Shown: one piece after another, positions 17,380 through 26,137 of the stretch
Layout: each line of letters begins with the position of its first letter
How positions within the stretch are numbered: position 1 is the first letter of the stretch
Assembly: GCF_028200735.1 (NCBI RefSeq)
Contig: NZ_JAQKPV010000011.1
Coordinates: 1-64,000 of the forward strand
Direction of reading: 5' to 3'
Origin: Streptomyces sp. ACA25
GTDB lineage: Bacteria; Actinomycetota; Actinomycetes; Streptomycetales; Streptomycetaceae
DNA length: 64,000 nucleotides
Translations under genes and position numbers: made by a program
Notes under the pieces: generated by a model
The model's input: the letters and a program-made list of their open reading frames with translations, nothing else
Told to the model about the DNA's origin: nothing
The model's database searches: none

Positions 17380-18747
17380 TCAGACGGGCGTACCGGTGCC
17401 CCGAGCGGCCCTCAGCAGCGTGTCCCAGTCGGAGAGCTTCACGGTTGTTCGGGACAGCCGGCGCCCGAGTGCGGCCTCGGCCGCCTCGATGCTCAGCCAG
17501 CCCGGCCACTCGACCGCCTCCTGGCCGGCCTCCCGCAAGGCCCGCAGCGGGTCCTGGCCGGTCACCTCGCGGCCCGCCAGCAGCACTGCGTCGGCGAGCA
17601 GGGAGCGGGCGGTCTCTTTCGCGCAGGGCCGGTTGCTGCCGATGACGCCGGTGGGCCCGCGCTTGATCCACCCGGCCACGTACTCGCCGGGTGAGGGGTT
17701 TCCGTCGCGCAGCACCCTTCCCTCGGCATGCGGCACGGTACCGCTGCCCGGATCGAAGGGCAGCCCGGCCATGGGCACCCCGCGGTAGCCGACCGAGCGC
17801 AGCACCAGCCGCGCGTCGATCTCCTCGTGCACTCCGGTGCCGACGGCCCCGCCCCGCCCGTCCGGGGCCGTGCGCTCGAACCGCACCGCCCGGACCGCGC
17901 CGGTGCCGTCGTCGAGGAGCTCAACCGGGCGGAGGAAGAAGCGCAGGTTGATCCGGCGGGCAGGCTCGGAGGGTGGCTGCTGTGCCCAGCCACGCAGGAC
18001 CGCGACGTTCCGGCGGGCGCCGGTGGGCAGGCCGCCGGGATCGCTGCAGCCGGGGTCGGCGAGGATCTCCTCCTCACGCACCCGCGGACCCACGCCGGGC
18101 AGATGGCCGAGTTCCCGCAGCTCCTTGGTGGTGAAACGAGCCTGGGAGGGCCCCCGCCGGCCCACCAGGTGGACGTCCGTGACCGCGCCGGCGGCCAGGG
18201 CATCCAGCGGGCCCTGGGGCATGTCGGTGCCGCGCAGTTCGTCCGCGCCGCGCACCAGGAGGCGCGCCACGTCGAGGGCGACGTTGCCGACCCCGATCAC
18301 CACGGCACTGCCGCAGTCCAGCGGGAAGTGCCGGCCGGCCGCGTCCGGATGCGCGCTGTACCAGGCGACGAAATCGGTGGCGGAGCAGCTGCCGGCCAGA
18401 CCTTCACCCGGGATGCCGAGCTTCCGGTCGGCGCTGGCGCCCACGCAGTAGACCACCGCGTGGTAGAGGCCGAGCAGTTCCCGGGGAGCGATGCCCCCGT
18501 GCCCCACCGTGACATTCCCCAGAAACCTGACGGCGGGCTGCTCGAGGACCTTGCGCAGTGTCTGCTGGAGCGACTTGATCTTCTGATGATCCGGGGCGAC
18601 GCCGTAGCGCACCAGACCGTACGGGCAGGGCAGCCGGTCCAGCACGTCCACTGTCACGCGGCCTCGGGGAAGGGCCTGCTGTTCTGTCAGGGCCTGGGCG
18701 GTGTACACACCGCTCGGCCCTGATCCGACGACCGCAACGCGCAGCAT
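17380..18747 (-). CDS. fprA: FprA-type ferredoxin/adrenodoxin NADP reductase
   Basis: This 455-residue flavoprotein is of the adrenodoxin-reductase family. The FAD site 'VAVVGSGPSGVYTAQAL' is at the N terminus, 'YGLVRYGVAPDHQ' follows near residue 50, and the NADP site 'VVIGVGNVALDVARLL' lies near residue 150. 'WIKRGPTGVIGSNRPCAKET' completes the flavin site. It should move electrons between NADPH and ferredoxin, for instance for cytochromes P450. ATG 18747 has GAGGAG about eight bases upstream. No ferredoxin or P450 gene is adjacent. Confidence 0.92.
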   Translation of the reverse strand: MLRVAVVGSGPSGVYTAQALTEQQALPRGRVTVDVLDRLPCPYGLVRYGVAPDHQKIKSLQQTLRKVLEQPAVRFLGNVTVGHGGIAPRELLGLYHAVVYCVGASADRKLGIPGEGLAGSCSATDFVAWYSAHPDAAGRHFPLDCGSAVVIGVGNVALDVARLLVRGADELRGTDMPQGPLDALAAGAVTDVHLVGRRGPSQARFTTKELRELGHLPGVGPRVREEEILADPGCSDPGGLPTGARRNVAVLRGWAQQPPSEPARRINLRFFLRPVELLDDGTGAVRAVRFERTAPDGRGGAVGTGVHEEIDARLVLRSVGYRGVPMAGLPFDPGSGTVPHAEGRVLRDGNPSPGEYVAGWIKRGPTGVIGSNRPCAKETARSLLADAVLLAGREVTGQDPLRALREAGQEAVEWPGWLSIEAAEAALGRRLSRTTVKLSDWDTLLRAARGTGTPV

Positions 18748-18939
18748 TCCAGGGCTCCTCACGAGGCAGGAGGTACGTGCCGGTGCCCCACAGCATGTCA
18801 CCGAACGGCAGCCGCCGGGAGGGTGCGCCGGGGATCTGCCTGCTCCGGGCGCCCCAGCGTCAGGCCGGTCGCCGGCGGGACAGCGGAGGGCCGGATCCGC
18901 CGGGGTCCCGGTCGTGGGTCGCCCGTCGCGGGCAGGCCC

Positions 18940-19602
18940 TCAGCAGCGGGCGGGCCGCCCGGACCCGGCCGGGCCGAGCTCCCCGCCCGGCAGCGGGCCG
19001 GGGCCGGGAGGGCTGCCGAGGTGCCAGGCGAGCCCGTAGCGGGCGAAGAGCTCGCGGCGCAGCTGAGCGAGGGGCATCGGCGCGCCGGGCAGCAGCAGAG
19101 CGACCACCGAGCCCATCAGCTGGGCCCGCAGCAGGCGGTAGTCGGCTTCGGGGTCCAGCGAACCGTGCCGGGCGACGGCCTCGCGGAGCAGGAGGGCGAG
19201 CTGCTGCTGTTCGGTGCACTCTATGAAGCCCTCCTGCTGCAGAAGGCCCGCCATGTGGGCACGCATCAGGACCGGCCGCTCCTGGGCGAGGCCGAGGATC
19301 GCGTCGATGGCGCGGGCCATCAGTTCGTCCCCCGCCAGGGGCACGGAGGGCTGCGGCGGGCGCTGGAAGGCCTGGGTGAGAGTGCGGTGCATCAGCCGGT
19401 GGACAGCCGTCTGCAGGAGCTGCCGCTTGCTGGGGAAGTAGTAGGAAACCAGACCGCGTGCTGCGCCCGCGCGGTCGGCGATGTCCCCCAGTGTGCTGGC
19501 CTCGTAGCCGCGCTCGCCGACCAGCTCGGCGGCCGCCTGCAGAAGCCGCTCCCGGGACCGCCTGCGGAGCTCTTCATTGACCGCCGGGCTACGAGGGGAC
19601 AT
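18940..19602 (-). CDS. TetR-family transcriptional regulator
   Basis: This 220-residue TetR-like repressor has the helix-turn-helix in 'STLGDIADRAGAARGLVSYYF' at about residues 33-53, then a helical ligand-binding domain of unknown specificity and a Gly/Pro-rich C-terminal tail. ATG 19602 has AGGAG upstream. A TATACT -10 box and a perfect 6-1-6 palindrome overlap just upstream (19623-19640), so it probably represses itself. fprA, transcribed in the same direction 192 bp downstream, could be a target. Confidence 0.88.
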   Translation of the reverse strand: MSPRSPAVNEELRRRSRERLLQAAAELVGERGYEASTLGDIADRAGAARGLVSYYFPSKRQLLQTAVHRLMHRTLTQAFQRPPQPSVPLAGDELMARAIDAILGLAQERPVLMRAHMAGLLQQEGFIECTEQQQLALLLREAVARHGSLDPEADYRLLRAQLMGSVVALLLPGAPMPLAQLRRELFARYGLAWHLGSPPGPGPLPGGELGPAGSGRPARC

Positions 19603-19622
19603 CCTGGAGCTCCTGCTTTGAT

Positions 19623-19640
19623 TGGCTGGCAGCCAGTATA
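19623..19640 (-). promoter_or_regulatory. Promoter and operator of the TetR gene
   Basis: TGGCTGGCAGCCA (19623-19635) is a perfect inverted repeat (6+1+6). It overlaps the minus-strand -10 hexamer TATACT (19640 to 19635). Autorepression by the TetR protein encoded immediately downstream is the simplest reading. Confidence 0.6.
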
Positions 19641-19770
19641 CTCGGCAGCCTGCCGCGTGGCCGGGGGCGCCGCGGCCTGCCGGCGCCCGTGAGGGCGCCG
19701 GCACAGACCGGTGCCGGTGTCGGACGGAGCGGGGGACCGTCCGACACCGGTGTCCTCCGTGGGCGTGCGG

Positions 19771-20709
19771 TCAGCGCAGTGCGGTCAGGCCGGGAGCGAA
19801 GGCCACCAGCAGAGGCACTGCCGGAACGAGAGCGGCGACGGCCGTGGTGTGCAGCCGCCTGGGCACCGACATCCGTCCGGCCGGAGCGAGGAGCCGGTGG
19901 ACCCTGACCGGTACGTGGGCCTGCCCGGGGCAGGGGCCGAAGACGCCGCGGTCCTCGTTGAGGCCCACCAGGGCCAGCGCGGTCGTCAGTCTGCCGAAGC
20001 GCCGGGAGGCGGCGTCGTCGGCGGCCATCTCGGTCAGCCGGTGCACCTGCTCCCGGAACGCGGCGAAAACCGGCACCCGGGGGAACCCGCGCGCCAGGGC
20101 ACCGGAGCAGTGCAGCAGCCAGTCATGGCGGGCCCGCGCGTGCCCCTGCTCATGGGCGAGGACGGCGTCCAGCTGCCGGCCCTTCAGCCGGCGCAGGGCA
20201 CCGGTGCTGATGACGAGTTGTTCCGGAGGGCCGGAGAGCAGCCAGGCGTCCGGCCGGTCGTCCTCCACGATCACCAGCCGGTCGCCCGAGGACGGGCCCT
20301 CTCCGGGCAGTCGGGGAGAGCGGGAGAGCAGCCCGTCGCGCCGGCGACGACGCCGGGCGCGGGAGGTCCGCACCTCTCCAAGAAGCATCCAGGCGCTCCA
20401 CAGGCCCCCGCAGGCGAGCAGGACGGCCACCGCGGCGGCCCACAGCTGTCCGTCCGGACGCAGGGAGTATGCCTCCACGACCCGGCTGGGGGCGGGGGCG
20501 AAGAGGTGCTCGCGCACGGAGTTCCAGGCGGCCGATCCGGCCAGCGCCATCGCCAGGACCGCGCAGAGCAGTACCGCGACGACGACGCACTGCCACACCC
20601 ACAGCGCGAGCACGGGTTCCCGGTCCGGCCAGGAGCTGCGGGCCAGGATCCGCGGCGCCATCGCCGCGGTGAGGCCGCCCAGGACGAGCAGGATGAGCGC
20701 GGTGAGCAT
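19771..20709 (-). CDS. M56-family (BlaR1-like) membrane metallopeptidase
   Basis: This 312-residue membrane protein has hydrophobic segments at about residues 1-20, 36-60 and 88-110, and the zinc motif HEQGH at residues 186-190 in 'LDAVLAHEQGHARARHDW'. A likely third ligand is the Glu of 'RLTEMAADDAASR'. The layout is that of BlaR1/MecR1-type M56 peptidases without a sensor domain. These often pair with a BlaI-type repressor, but none is adjacent. TAGGGT lies six bases before the ATG, suggesting a leaderless message. DUF5134 is next in the same direction. Confidence 0.88.
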   Translation of the reverse strand: MLTALILLVLGGLTAAMAPRILARSSWPDREPVLALWVWQCVVVAVLLCAVLAMALAGSAAWNSVREHLFAPAPSRVVEAYSLRPDGQLWAAAVAVLLACGGLWSAWMLLGEVRTSRARRRRRRDGLLSRSPRLPGEGPSSGDRLVIVEDDRPDAWLLSGPPEQLVISTGALRRLKGRQLDAVLAHEQGHARARHDWLLHCSGALARGFPRVPVFAAFREQVHRLTEMAADDAASRRFGRLTTALALVGLNEDRGVFGPCPGQAHVPVRVHRLLAPAGRMSVPRRLHTTAVAALVPAVPLLVAFAPGLTALR

Positions 20710-20715
20710 GCCGTC

Positions 20716-20721
20716 ACCCTA
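20716..20721 (-). promoter_or_regulatory. -10 box for a probably leaderless M56 peptidase message
   Basis: TAGGGT on the minus strand is followed by 6 bases and then the ATG at 20709, with no Shine-Dalgarno sequence. Confidence 0.45.
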
Positions 20722-20818
20722 ATTCCTCGCCGGCCGGGGGGCAGGGGCCGGTCGGCCCCGATGACGCGCGCGGCATTCCGGTGCCGGACGGACGGCCCGG
20801 CCTGCCCGCGCGGCACCG

Positions 20819-21358
20819 TCAGAGGGTGAGCAGCATCGCGACCATGCCGAGGGCGAGCGCCAGCCTGCAGGCCGTCGCCATCTCCGGCTGCCGTCCGGCG
20901 GCGGGGGGCCGGCGCCGGAGCTGAGGACCGGCCGGCAGCCGGGCGCCGGCGTGGATTCCGTACACCGCGAAGTAGCCCAGGAGAGCAGTTGTCACCAGAG
21001 GCTCCCCGCCCGTCCCCGGACCGGAGTGCCCGGTCATGGCCATGGACATGTAGAACATCGCCAGCGCTTCGATGAGGTGATGGGCCTGGTGGGTCGCGCG
21101 AATGCGCAGAACAGGGGGCGGGGCCCCTGCGGCGATGGCGAAGATCACCATGAATACGGCGGCGAACAGCAGCGGTGGCGGTGGCGGCAGCACGGGGGCA
21201 GGCACCGCCATGGCGGCCATGCTCAGCCCCATGGCTCCCTCCAGCCCCGCCGGCCGCCGCTGCGGAGCCGGCCCGGCCCGCGCCCACCACAGGCAGTAGA
21301 GCCCGGTCCCCCCGCACAGGGCCACCAGCAGCCATCCCAGCAGTGCCGGCCCGTGCAA
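20819..21358 (-). CDS. DUF5134 integral membrane protein
   Basis: This 179-residue membrane protein matches the actinobacterial DUF5134 pattern: five or so hydrophobic helices, His-rich 'THQAHHLIEALAMFYMSMAM' and a Pro/Ala-rich loop. The function is unknown; the conserved His/Met residues hint at metal handling, but that is speculation. I prefer the TTG at 21358 because GGGGAGG lies seven bases upstream and the protein then begins directly with the first helix. A GTG at 21415 would add 19 residues with no ribosome site. The M56 peptidase gene lies 109 bp downstream on the same strand. Confidence 0.7.
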   Translation of the reverse strand: MHGPALLGWLLVALCGGTGLYCLWWARAGPAPQRRPAGLEGAMGLSMAAMAVPAPVLPPPPPLLFAAVFMVIFAIAAGAPPPVLRIRATHQAHHLIEALAMFYMSMAMTGHSGPGTGGEPLVTTALLGYFAVYGIHAGARLPAGPQLRRRPPAAGRQPEMATACRLALALGMVAMLLTL

Positions 21359-21474
21359 CGGCACACCTCCCCGGTTCGGCCTTCCGGGAGAATACCCGCC
21401 GTGGCCGCCGGTCACCGGAGCGCACAGCGGCGCTTCGGGGCGAGTAGCATGCGGTGCTGTGACCGGACGAGGAG

Positions 21475-21804
21475 ATGTGCGCTTCCGGGCTGGAGCGCCG
21501 AGAGGGTCCGGCCGGGGGCTCGGCGGCCCGCTTCGGGATGTTCGCGGTGAGTCCCGCCCGCCAGGGGGCGGGACCGGGCAGGCAGGTCCTCGCCGAGGCC
21601 GAGCGCACGGTCCGGACCTGCCGGGGCGCCCGGGAGATGTGCATGACGGTGATCTCCGCGCATGAGGAGCTCCTCGCCCGGTACGAGCGCCGGGGCTGCA
21701 CCCGCACCGGCCGGATGAGCCCTTTCCCCTACGGGGACGAGCGGTTCGGCATTCCGCGACGGCCGGATCTGCGGTCCGAACTGCTGGTCAAGCCGCTGGC
21801 CTGA
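21475..21804 (+). pseudogene. C-terminal remnant of a GNAT acetyltransferase
   Basis: The 109-codon frame holds only the second half of a GNAT fold: strand 4 'FGMFAVSPARQGAGPGRQVL' with the acetyl-CoA loop, then 'YERRGCTRTGRMSPFPYGDE' and a C-terminal 'LRSELLVKPL'. Full-length relatives have about 70-80 more residues upstream; here that space is taken by the divergent DUF5134 gene. 'TCRGAREMCM' also looks degraded. I read it as a truncated gene, though a short protein could still be made. Its 3' end overlaps the convergent GDPD gene by 17 bp. Confidence 0.6.
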
Positions 21805-22471
21805 GCCGGGCCACGATCTCCGGCGAGTCGGTCACCACGCCGTCCAGCCGCAGCTGCCGGGCTCGCGTCAGGTCTTCGTGGGTGTTGACGGTCCAGCTGA
21901 TCACCGCGATGCCTTCCGCGTGGCAGCGGCCGACGACTCCGGAGGTCAGCTCCGGGAGCGCACAGGAGACCAGGTCCGCACCCAGTGCCCGGGCACGTTC
22001 CGGTGCGGAGGCGGTGGAATTGCCGGTGACCAGCCCGAGCGGGATGTCCGGGAGCAGGGCACGGACCTCGCGCAGTGCCTCGTCATGGAAGGAGATGACC
22101 CGCACCCGGTGGCGCAGCGCGCTCCTGCGGATGAGCCGGGCCAGCACCCGGGCCGCGGCCACGTCCTTGATCTCCGTCTGCAGGGGGGAGGTGACCGCGT
22201 CCACCACCTCCTCCAGGACCGGCACCCGCTCCCCGTCCCCGGCGTCGAGTTTCTGCAGCTCGGGGAGGCTCAGGTCGGCGATGCGCCCGGAGCCGTCGGT
22301 GGTGCGGTCGACTGTGGCGTCGTGCATCACCACCAGTTGACCGTCCCGGCTCAGATGCAAGTCGAGCTCGACAACGTCCACCCCCGCGCGCTCGGCCCGC
22401 AGAAACGAGCGCAGGGTGTTCTCCGGCTCGACGCCCATCAGCCCGCGGTGTCCGACGGTCAGCAGTGGCAT
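21788..22471 (-). CDS. Glycerophosphodiester phosphodiesterase
   Basis: This 227-residue GDPD-family enzyme should hydrolyse glycerophosphodiesters to glycerol-3-phosphate and an alcohol. Metal and catalytic motifs are present: 'GHRGLMGVEPENTLRSF' with the first catalytic His, 'VVELDLHLSRDGQLVVMHD' with the Glu/Asp pair and second His, and 'TEIKD' near residue 95. There is no signal peptide, so it acts in the cytoplasm. I start at the ATG at 22471; the longer frame is antisense to DUF6421. It is divergent from DUF6421 across 270 bp. Confidence 0.9.
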   Translation of the reverse strand: MPLLTVGHRGLMGVEPENTLRSFLRAERAGVDVVELDLHLSRDGQLVVMHDATVDRTTDGSGRIADLSLPELQKLDAGDGERVPVLEEVVDAVTSPLQTEIKDVAAARVLARLIRRSALRHRVRVISFHDEALREVRALLPDIPLGLVTGNSTASAPERARALGADLVSCALPELTSGVVGRCHAEGIAVISWTVNTHEDLTRARQLRLDGVVTDSPEIVARLRPAA

Positions 22472-22741
22472 GGCTTTTCCGGTGCCTCTCGCGCGCGGGT
22501 GAGCCGGTGCGGTCCGGCGGCCCTGGGGTGGTCTGTCGGCGACAGACCCTAGCCCGGGCCGGTGGCCGCCGGATGGCCAGGGAGTGGAAGGCAGCCGAAT
22601 CCGACACGAATGGGCCTGTCTGCCGAAAAAACGCGAGTGTGAGAAGCCTCTCGCCGGAAGATTTGCGGCCGCTGCGGTTGCTGGGGAGACCTGTTGTCGA
22701 TACGGTGCAAAGGCGAAAGGATCTCCTGTGGAGGATGGGTC
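22472..22741. other. Divergent intergenic region between GDPD and DUF6421 genes
   Basis: These 270 bp separate two divergent genes. Apart from the GTGGAGGATG ribosome site of the DUF6421 gene, I see no clear operator or RNA element. A relatively AT-rich stretch lies near 22610-22640. Confidence 0.4.
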
Positions 22742-24139
22742 ATGACGGAAACTCTTGTTCCCGCCGCTGCGAACGGTGTCGGTGCGCCGGCCCCCCGCGT
22801 GGCCGATCACCCTGCCTGGCCCGCGCTGAAACGGGCGGTGGAGGCGATCCGCCCGGCGCAGTCGAAGGACGGATCCATCGACTTCGGCGCCGAGGACGCG
22901 CCCTCTCGGACAGCGGTGCGGCGGGAGCTGGAGCGGGCGGTTGCCGCTGTCCAGGAGCTGGCTCCCCTGCTGCCGCACAACGCCGCCTACCACCGGGCCC
23001 TGGTGGGCGACCTCCGCCGCTGGGCCGAGGAGGACTTCGGCGTCCCGGACTTCCTCGACTCGCTGCTCGCCTTCCAGCCCGCTCAGCAGCGCCAGGACGG
23101 CCTCCAGCACCTCGTGGTCTTCCCCATGTACACCCAGAACGGCAACCCGTACCGCAACCTGGAAGCCGTGGTGCTGCGCGTGGTGTGGCCCGGCTGGCTG
23201 GCGGAGCTGGAGCGCACCCGCTACGACAATCCGCTCTTCCTCGGGATCACCTTCGAGGACTTCACCAGCGGCTACGACACCCATTCCGCAGTGCTGTTCC
23301 CCGAGACCATCGCCGTGCGTGAGGTGCCCGAGCGGTTCACCTGGGGCGGGATCTTCTGCGACCGGGAGGCCGCGCGCTTCCGCCGGGTGGTCGGCGCCGC
23401 CTGCGAGGTCACCCGGCTCGACCTGCCCGAGGAGGCCCTCGGGCTCCTCGGTGACCAGCGGCGCAGCCAGCAGACGTTCGTGCTGTGGGACATGGTGCAC
23501 GACCGGACCCACAGCCACGGGGACCTCCCGTTCGATCCCTTCATGATCAAACAGCGTCAGCCGTACTGGATGTACGGGCTGGAGGAGCTGCGCTGCGACC
23601 TGACCGCCTTCCAGGAAGCCGTGCAACTGGAGGCGGACGGTTTCCCGCAGGGCCGTGACGTGCAGTACGCCGTCATCCTGGAGCGGCTGTTCCGCTTCCC
23701 GGTCACCGGTGAGCGCCACCGCAACTACGACGGCCTGGGCGGCCAGCTGCTCTTCGCCTACCTGCACCGCCACGACGCGCTGCGCTGGACGGACAACAAG
23801 CTCAGCATCGACTGGGACCGCGCCCGTGAGGTGACCGTGCAGTTGCGGAGAGAGATCGAGACCCTCTACCGGGACGGCATCGACCGGCCCAAACTCGTGC
23901 ACTGGCTCAAGGCCTACGACCTGGTCTCGGCCTATCTCGCTCCGCACCCCGGCTCCACCTGGGCCAAGGGGCCCGAGGCGCTGGACCTCGCCCTCCCGCC
24001 CCGGAAGCTGGTGGACGACGTGCTGCCGGACGAATTCCCGCTGAGCCTGTTCTACGAGGCCCTGGCGAAGAAGCTCCGCAAAGTGATCGAATCGACCCGC
24101 GGCATCACGGCGGAGAGCCCTTCCGCCGTCGCGGCCTGA
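22742..24139 (+). CDS. DUF6421 family protein
   Basis: This 465-residue soluble protein matches the actinobacterial DUF6421 family, which has no assigned function. Conspicuous conserved stretches are 'FPMYTQNGNPYRNLEAVVLR', 'FTSGYDTHSAVLFPE', 'WDMVHDRTHSHGDLPFDPFM' and 'WTDNKLSIDWDRAREV'. The cluster of His/Asp residues in the third stretch could bind a metal (inference only). ATG 22742 has GGAGG about nine bases upstream; the 48-bp upstream extension is unsupported. A strong terminator follows its stop. Confidence 0.8.
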   Translation: MTETLVPAAANGVGAPAPRVADHPAWPALKRAVEAIRPAQSKDGSIDFGAEDAPSRTAVRRELERAVAAVQELAPLLPHNAAYHRALVGDLRRWAEEDFGVPDFLDSLLAFQPAQQRQDGLQHLVVFPMYTQNGNPYRNLEAVVLRVVWPGWLAELERTRYDNPLFLGITFEDFTSGYDTHSAVLFPETIAVREVPERFTWGGIFCDREAARFRRVVGAACEVTRLDLPEEALGLLGDQRRSQQTFVLWDMVHDRTHSHGDLPFDPFMIKQRQPYWMYGLEELRCDLTAFQEAVQLEADGFPQGRDVQYAVILERLFRFPVTGERHRNYDGLGGQLLFAYLHRHDALRWTDNKLSIDWDRAREVTVQLRREIETLYRDGIDRPKLVHWLKAYDLVSAYLAPHPGSTWAKGPEALDLALPPRKLVDDVLPDEFPLSLFYEALAKKLRKVIESTRGITAESPSAVAA

Positions 24140-24153
24140 CACCGTTCTGCGAG

Positions 24154-24185
24154 GATCCCCCGGGCGTCCCGCCCGGGGGATCTTT
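24154..24185 (+). terminator. Terminator after the DUF6421 gene
   Basis: A perfect 12-bp stem GATCCCCCGGGC (24154-24165) / GCCCGGGGGATC (24171-24182) with loop GTCCC is followed by TTT. This is the clearest intrinsic terminator in the window. Confidence 0.85.
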
Positions 24186-24246
24186 CGCTGCGCAGCGCCC
24201 CGGCGGGCGCCGCGCGGCATCATGGATCACTGAGGAGGCGATGGGC

Positions 24247-25020
24247 ATGAGCAGCATGACCGAGGACCACGGCGGGGACGAGAGCAGGCTCGAGGGCGCG
24301 GTGGTGGCCGTGGCGGGCGCGGGAGGCCCTGCCGGGCATGCCACGCTGCTGCGGCTGGCCGAGGCGGGCGCCACCGTGGTGGCCGCCGACGCGGACGCCG
24401 CCCGACTGGCGGAAGGCGTGGACGCGGCGCGCTTCGCTCACGGCGGCGCCACCGTGACCGGTGACACTGTCGACCTCCTCGACGCCGAGGCGACCCGCGC
24501 CTGGGCCGGGAGGACCGAGGCCGAGTTCGGCCGGGTCGACGGCCTCGTCCACCTGGTCGGAGGCTGGCGCGGTTCGGCCTCCTTCGCCGAGACCGACCTC
24601 GCCGACTGGAACCTCCTGCACGACCTGCTGATCCGCACGGTGCAGCACACCTCCCTGGCCTTCGAGGGGCCGCTCCGCCGGACCGGCAACGGCCGTTTCG
24701 TACTGGTCAGCGCGGCCGGTACCGCCAGGCCCACGGCCGGCAACGCCGCCTACGCCGCCGCCAAGGCAGCAGCCGAGGCCTGGACCCTGGCCCTGGCGGA
24801 CGGCTTCCGGAAGACCGGTGGGGAGAGCGGCCCGCAGGCCGCGGCCGTGATCCTGGTCGTCAAGGCCCTGGTCCACGAGGCGATGCGGGCCGAACGCCCG
24901 CAGGCCAGGTTCCCGGGGTTCACCGATGTCCGGGAGCTGGCCGAGGCCGTCTGCGGAGTATGGAACCAGCCCACCCAGGAAGTGAACGGACAGCGCCTGT
25001 GGCTCACACCCCAGCCCTGA
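24247..25020 (+). CDS. Short-chain dehydrogenase/reductase
   Basis: This 257-residue SDR has the nucleotide-binding stretch 'VVAVAGAGGPAGHATLLRLA' (a variant of the usual TGxxxGxG), 'VDGLVHLVGGWRG' in place of NNAG, and the catalytic pair in 'NAAYAAAKAAAEAW' (Tyr and Lys). The substrate is unknown. I start at ATG 24247, eight bases from GAGGAGG; the ATG at 24241 is too close. Its 3' end overlaps the start of the threonine aldolase gene by 22 bp, so the two are one operon. Confidence 0.85.
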   Translation: MSSMTEDHGGDESRLEGAVVAVAGAGGPAGHATLLRLAEAGATVVAADADAARLAEGVDAARFAHGGATVTGDTVDLLDAEATRAWAGRTEAEFGRVDGLVHLVGGWRGSASFAETDLADWNLLHDLLIRTVQHTSLAFEGPLRRTGNGRFVLVSAAGTARPTAGNAAYAAAKAAAEAWTLALADGFRKTGGESGPQAAAVILVVKALVHEAMRAERPQARFPGFTDVRELAEAVCGVWNQPTQEVNGQRLWLTPQP

Positions 25021-26078
25021 GAACCGACGCCAAACGCCGCCACGACCCCGCGGTGCGCGGCTTCGCCAGTGACAACTACGCGGGTGCCCACCCGGAGATC
25101 CTCGCCGCCCTGGCGCTGGCCAACGGCGGACACCAGGCCGCCTACGGGGAGGATGCCTATACCGAGCACCTTCAGCGGGTGGTGCGCAGCCACTTCGGCG
25201 GTCTCGCGCAGACCTACCCGGTGTTCAACGGGACAGGCGCCAACGTCGTCGCGCTGCAGGCCCTCACCGACCGCTGGGGCGCCGTGATAGCCGCCGACTC
25301 CGCACACATCCACGTCGACGAGTGCGGCGCGCCCGAGCGGGTGGGCGGGCTGAAGCTGCTCACCGTCCCCACCGAGCACGGCAAGCTCACCCCCGAGCTC
25401 ATCGACCGCGAGGCGCACGGCTGGGACGACGAGCACCGGGCCATGCCGCAGGTCGTCTCCCTGACCCAGAGCACCGAGCTGGGGACTCTCTACACGCCCG
25501 ACGAGATCCGGGCCCTGTGCGACCACGCTCATGAGCGGGGCATGACGGTGCATCTGGACGGTGCGCGGCTCGCCAATGCCGCCGCCGCGCTGGACGTACC
25601 GATGCGGGCCTTCACCAATGTCGCCGGGGTCGATGTGCTCTCCCTGGGCGGCACCAAGAACGGGATGCTGTTCGGCGAGGCCGTCGTCGTCCTCAATCCG
25701 GACGCGGTGCGTGCCATGAAGCATCTGCGGAAGCTGTCCATGCAGCTCCCCTCCAAGATGCGCTTCGTCTCGGTGCAGCTCGAGGCGCTGCTCGCCGGTG
25801 ACCTGTGGCTGCGCAGCGCGCGGCACGCCAACACCATGGCGGAGCGGCTCGCTGCCGGGGTCCGCTCCGTGGAGGGGGTGGACATCCTGCACCCGGTGCA
25901 GGCCAACGCCGTGTTCGCCCGGCTGCCGCGCGAGGTGGGTGAGCGGCTGCAGAAGCGCTACCGCTTCTACTTCTGGAACGAGAGCACCGGCGACGTGCGC
26001 TGGATGTGTGCCTTCGACACCTCTCCGGACGACGTCGACGGCTTCCTTGCCGCCCTCCGTGAGGAAATGACCGCCTGA
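24999..26078 (+). CDS. Low-specificity threonine aldolase (PLP, fold type I)
   Basis: This 359-residue PLP enzyme should cleave L-threonine or other beta-hydroxy amino acids to glycine and an aldehyde. Family motifs are 'FASDNYAGAHPEILAAL' near the N terminus, 'VFNGTGANVVALQAL', the Asp stretch 'MTVHLDGARLANAAAAL', and the Schiff-base lysine in 'VLSLGGTKNGMLFGEAV' near residue 215. I chose GTG 24999, overlapping the SDR gene; an ATG at 24960 is also possible. It may supply or remove a small aldehyde for the SDR, but this is only inference. Confidence 0.88.
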   Translation: MAHTPALRTDAKRRHDPAVRGFASDNYAGAHPEILAALALANGGHQAAYGEDAYTEHLQRVVRSHFGGLAQTYPVFNGTGANVVALQALTDRWGAVIAADSAHIHVDECGAPERVGGLKLLTVPTEHGKLTPELIDREAHGWDDEHRAMPQVVSLTQSTELGTLYTPDEIRALCDHAHERGMTVHLDGARLANAAAALDVPMRAFTNVAGVDVLSLGGTKNGMLFGEAVVVLNPDAVRAMKHLRKLSMQLPSKMRFVSVQLEALLAGDLWLRSARHANTMAERLAAGVRSVEGVDILHPVQANAVFARLPREVGERLQKRYRFYFWNESTGDVRWMCAFDTSPDDVDGFLAALREEMTA

Positions 26079-26137
26079 CACCGGACCCCGCCCCCGGCGT
26101 GCCCGCCCGGGGCGGTCCAGCGTCAGCCAGGGCCCGC

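Noticed and set aside
21475..21804. Intact short acetyltransferase
   Set aside because: Half of the GNAT fold is missing and conserved residues are degraded, so it is listed as a remnant.
21788..24223. An 811-codon open frame on the minus strand
   Set aside because: Only its last 227 codons (GDPD) have family motifs. The rest is antisense to the DUF6421 gene, an effect of high GC at third codon positions.
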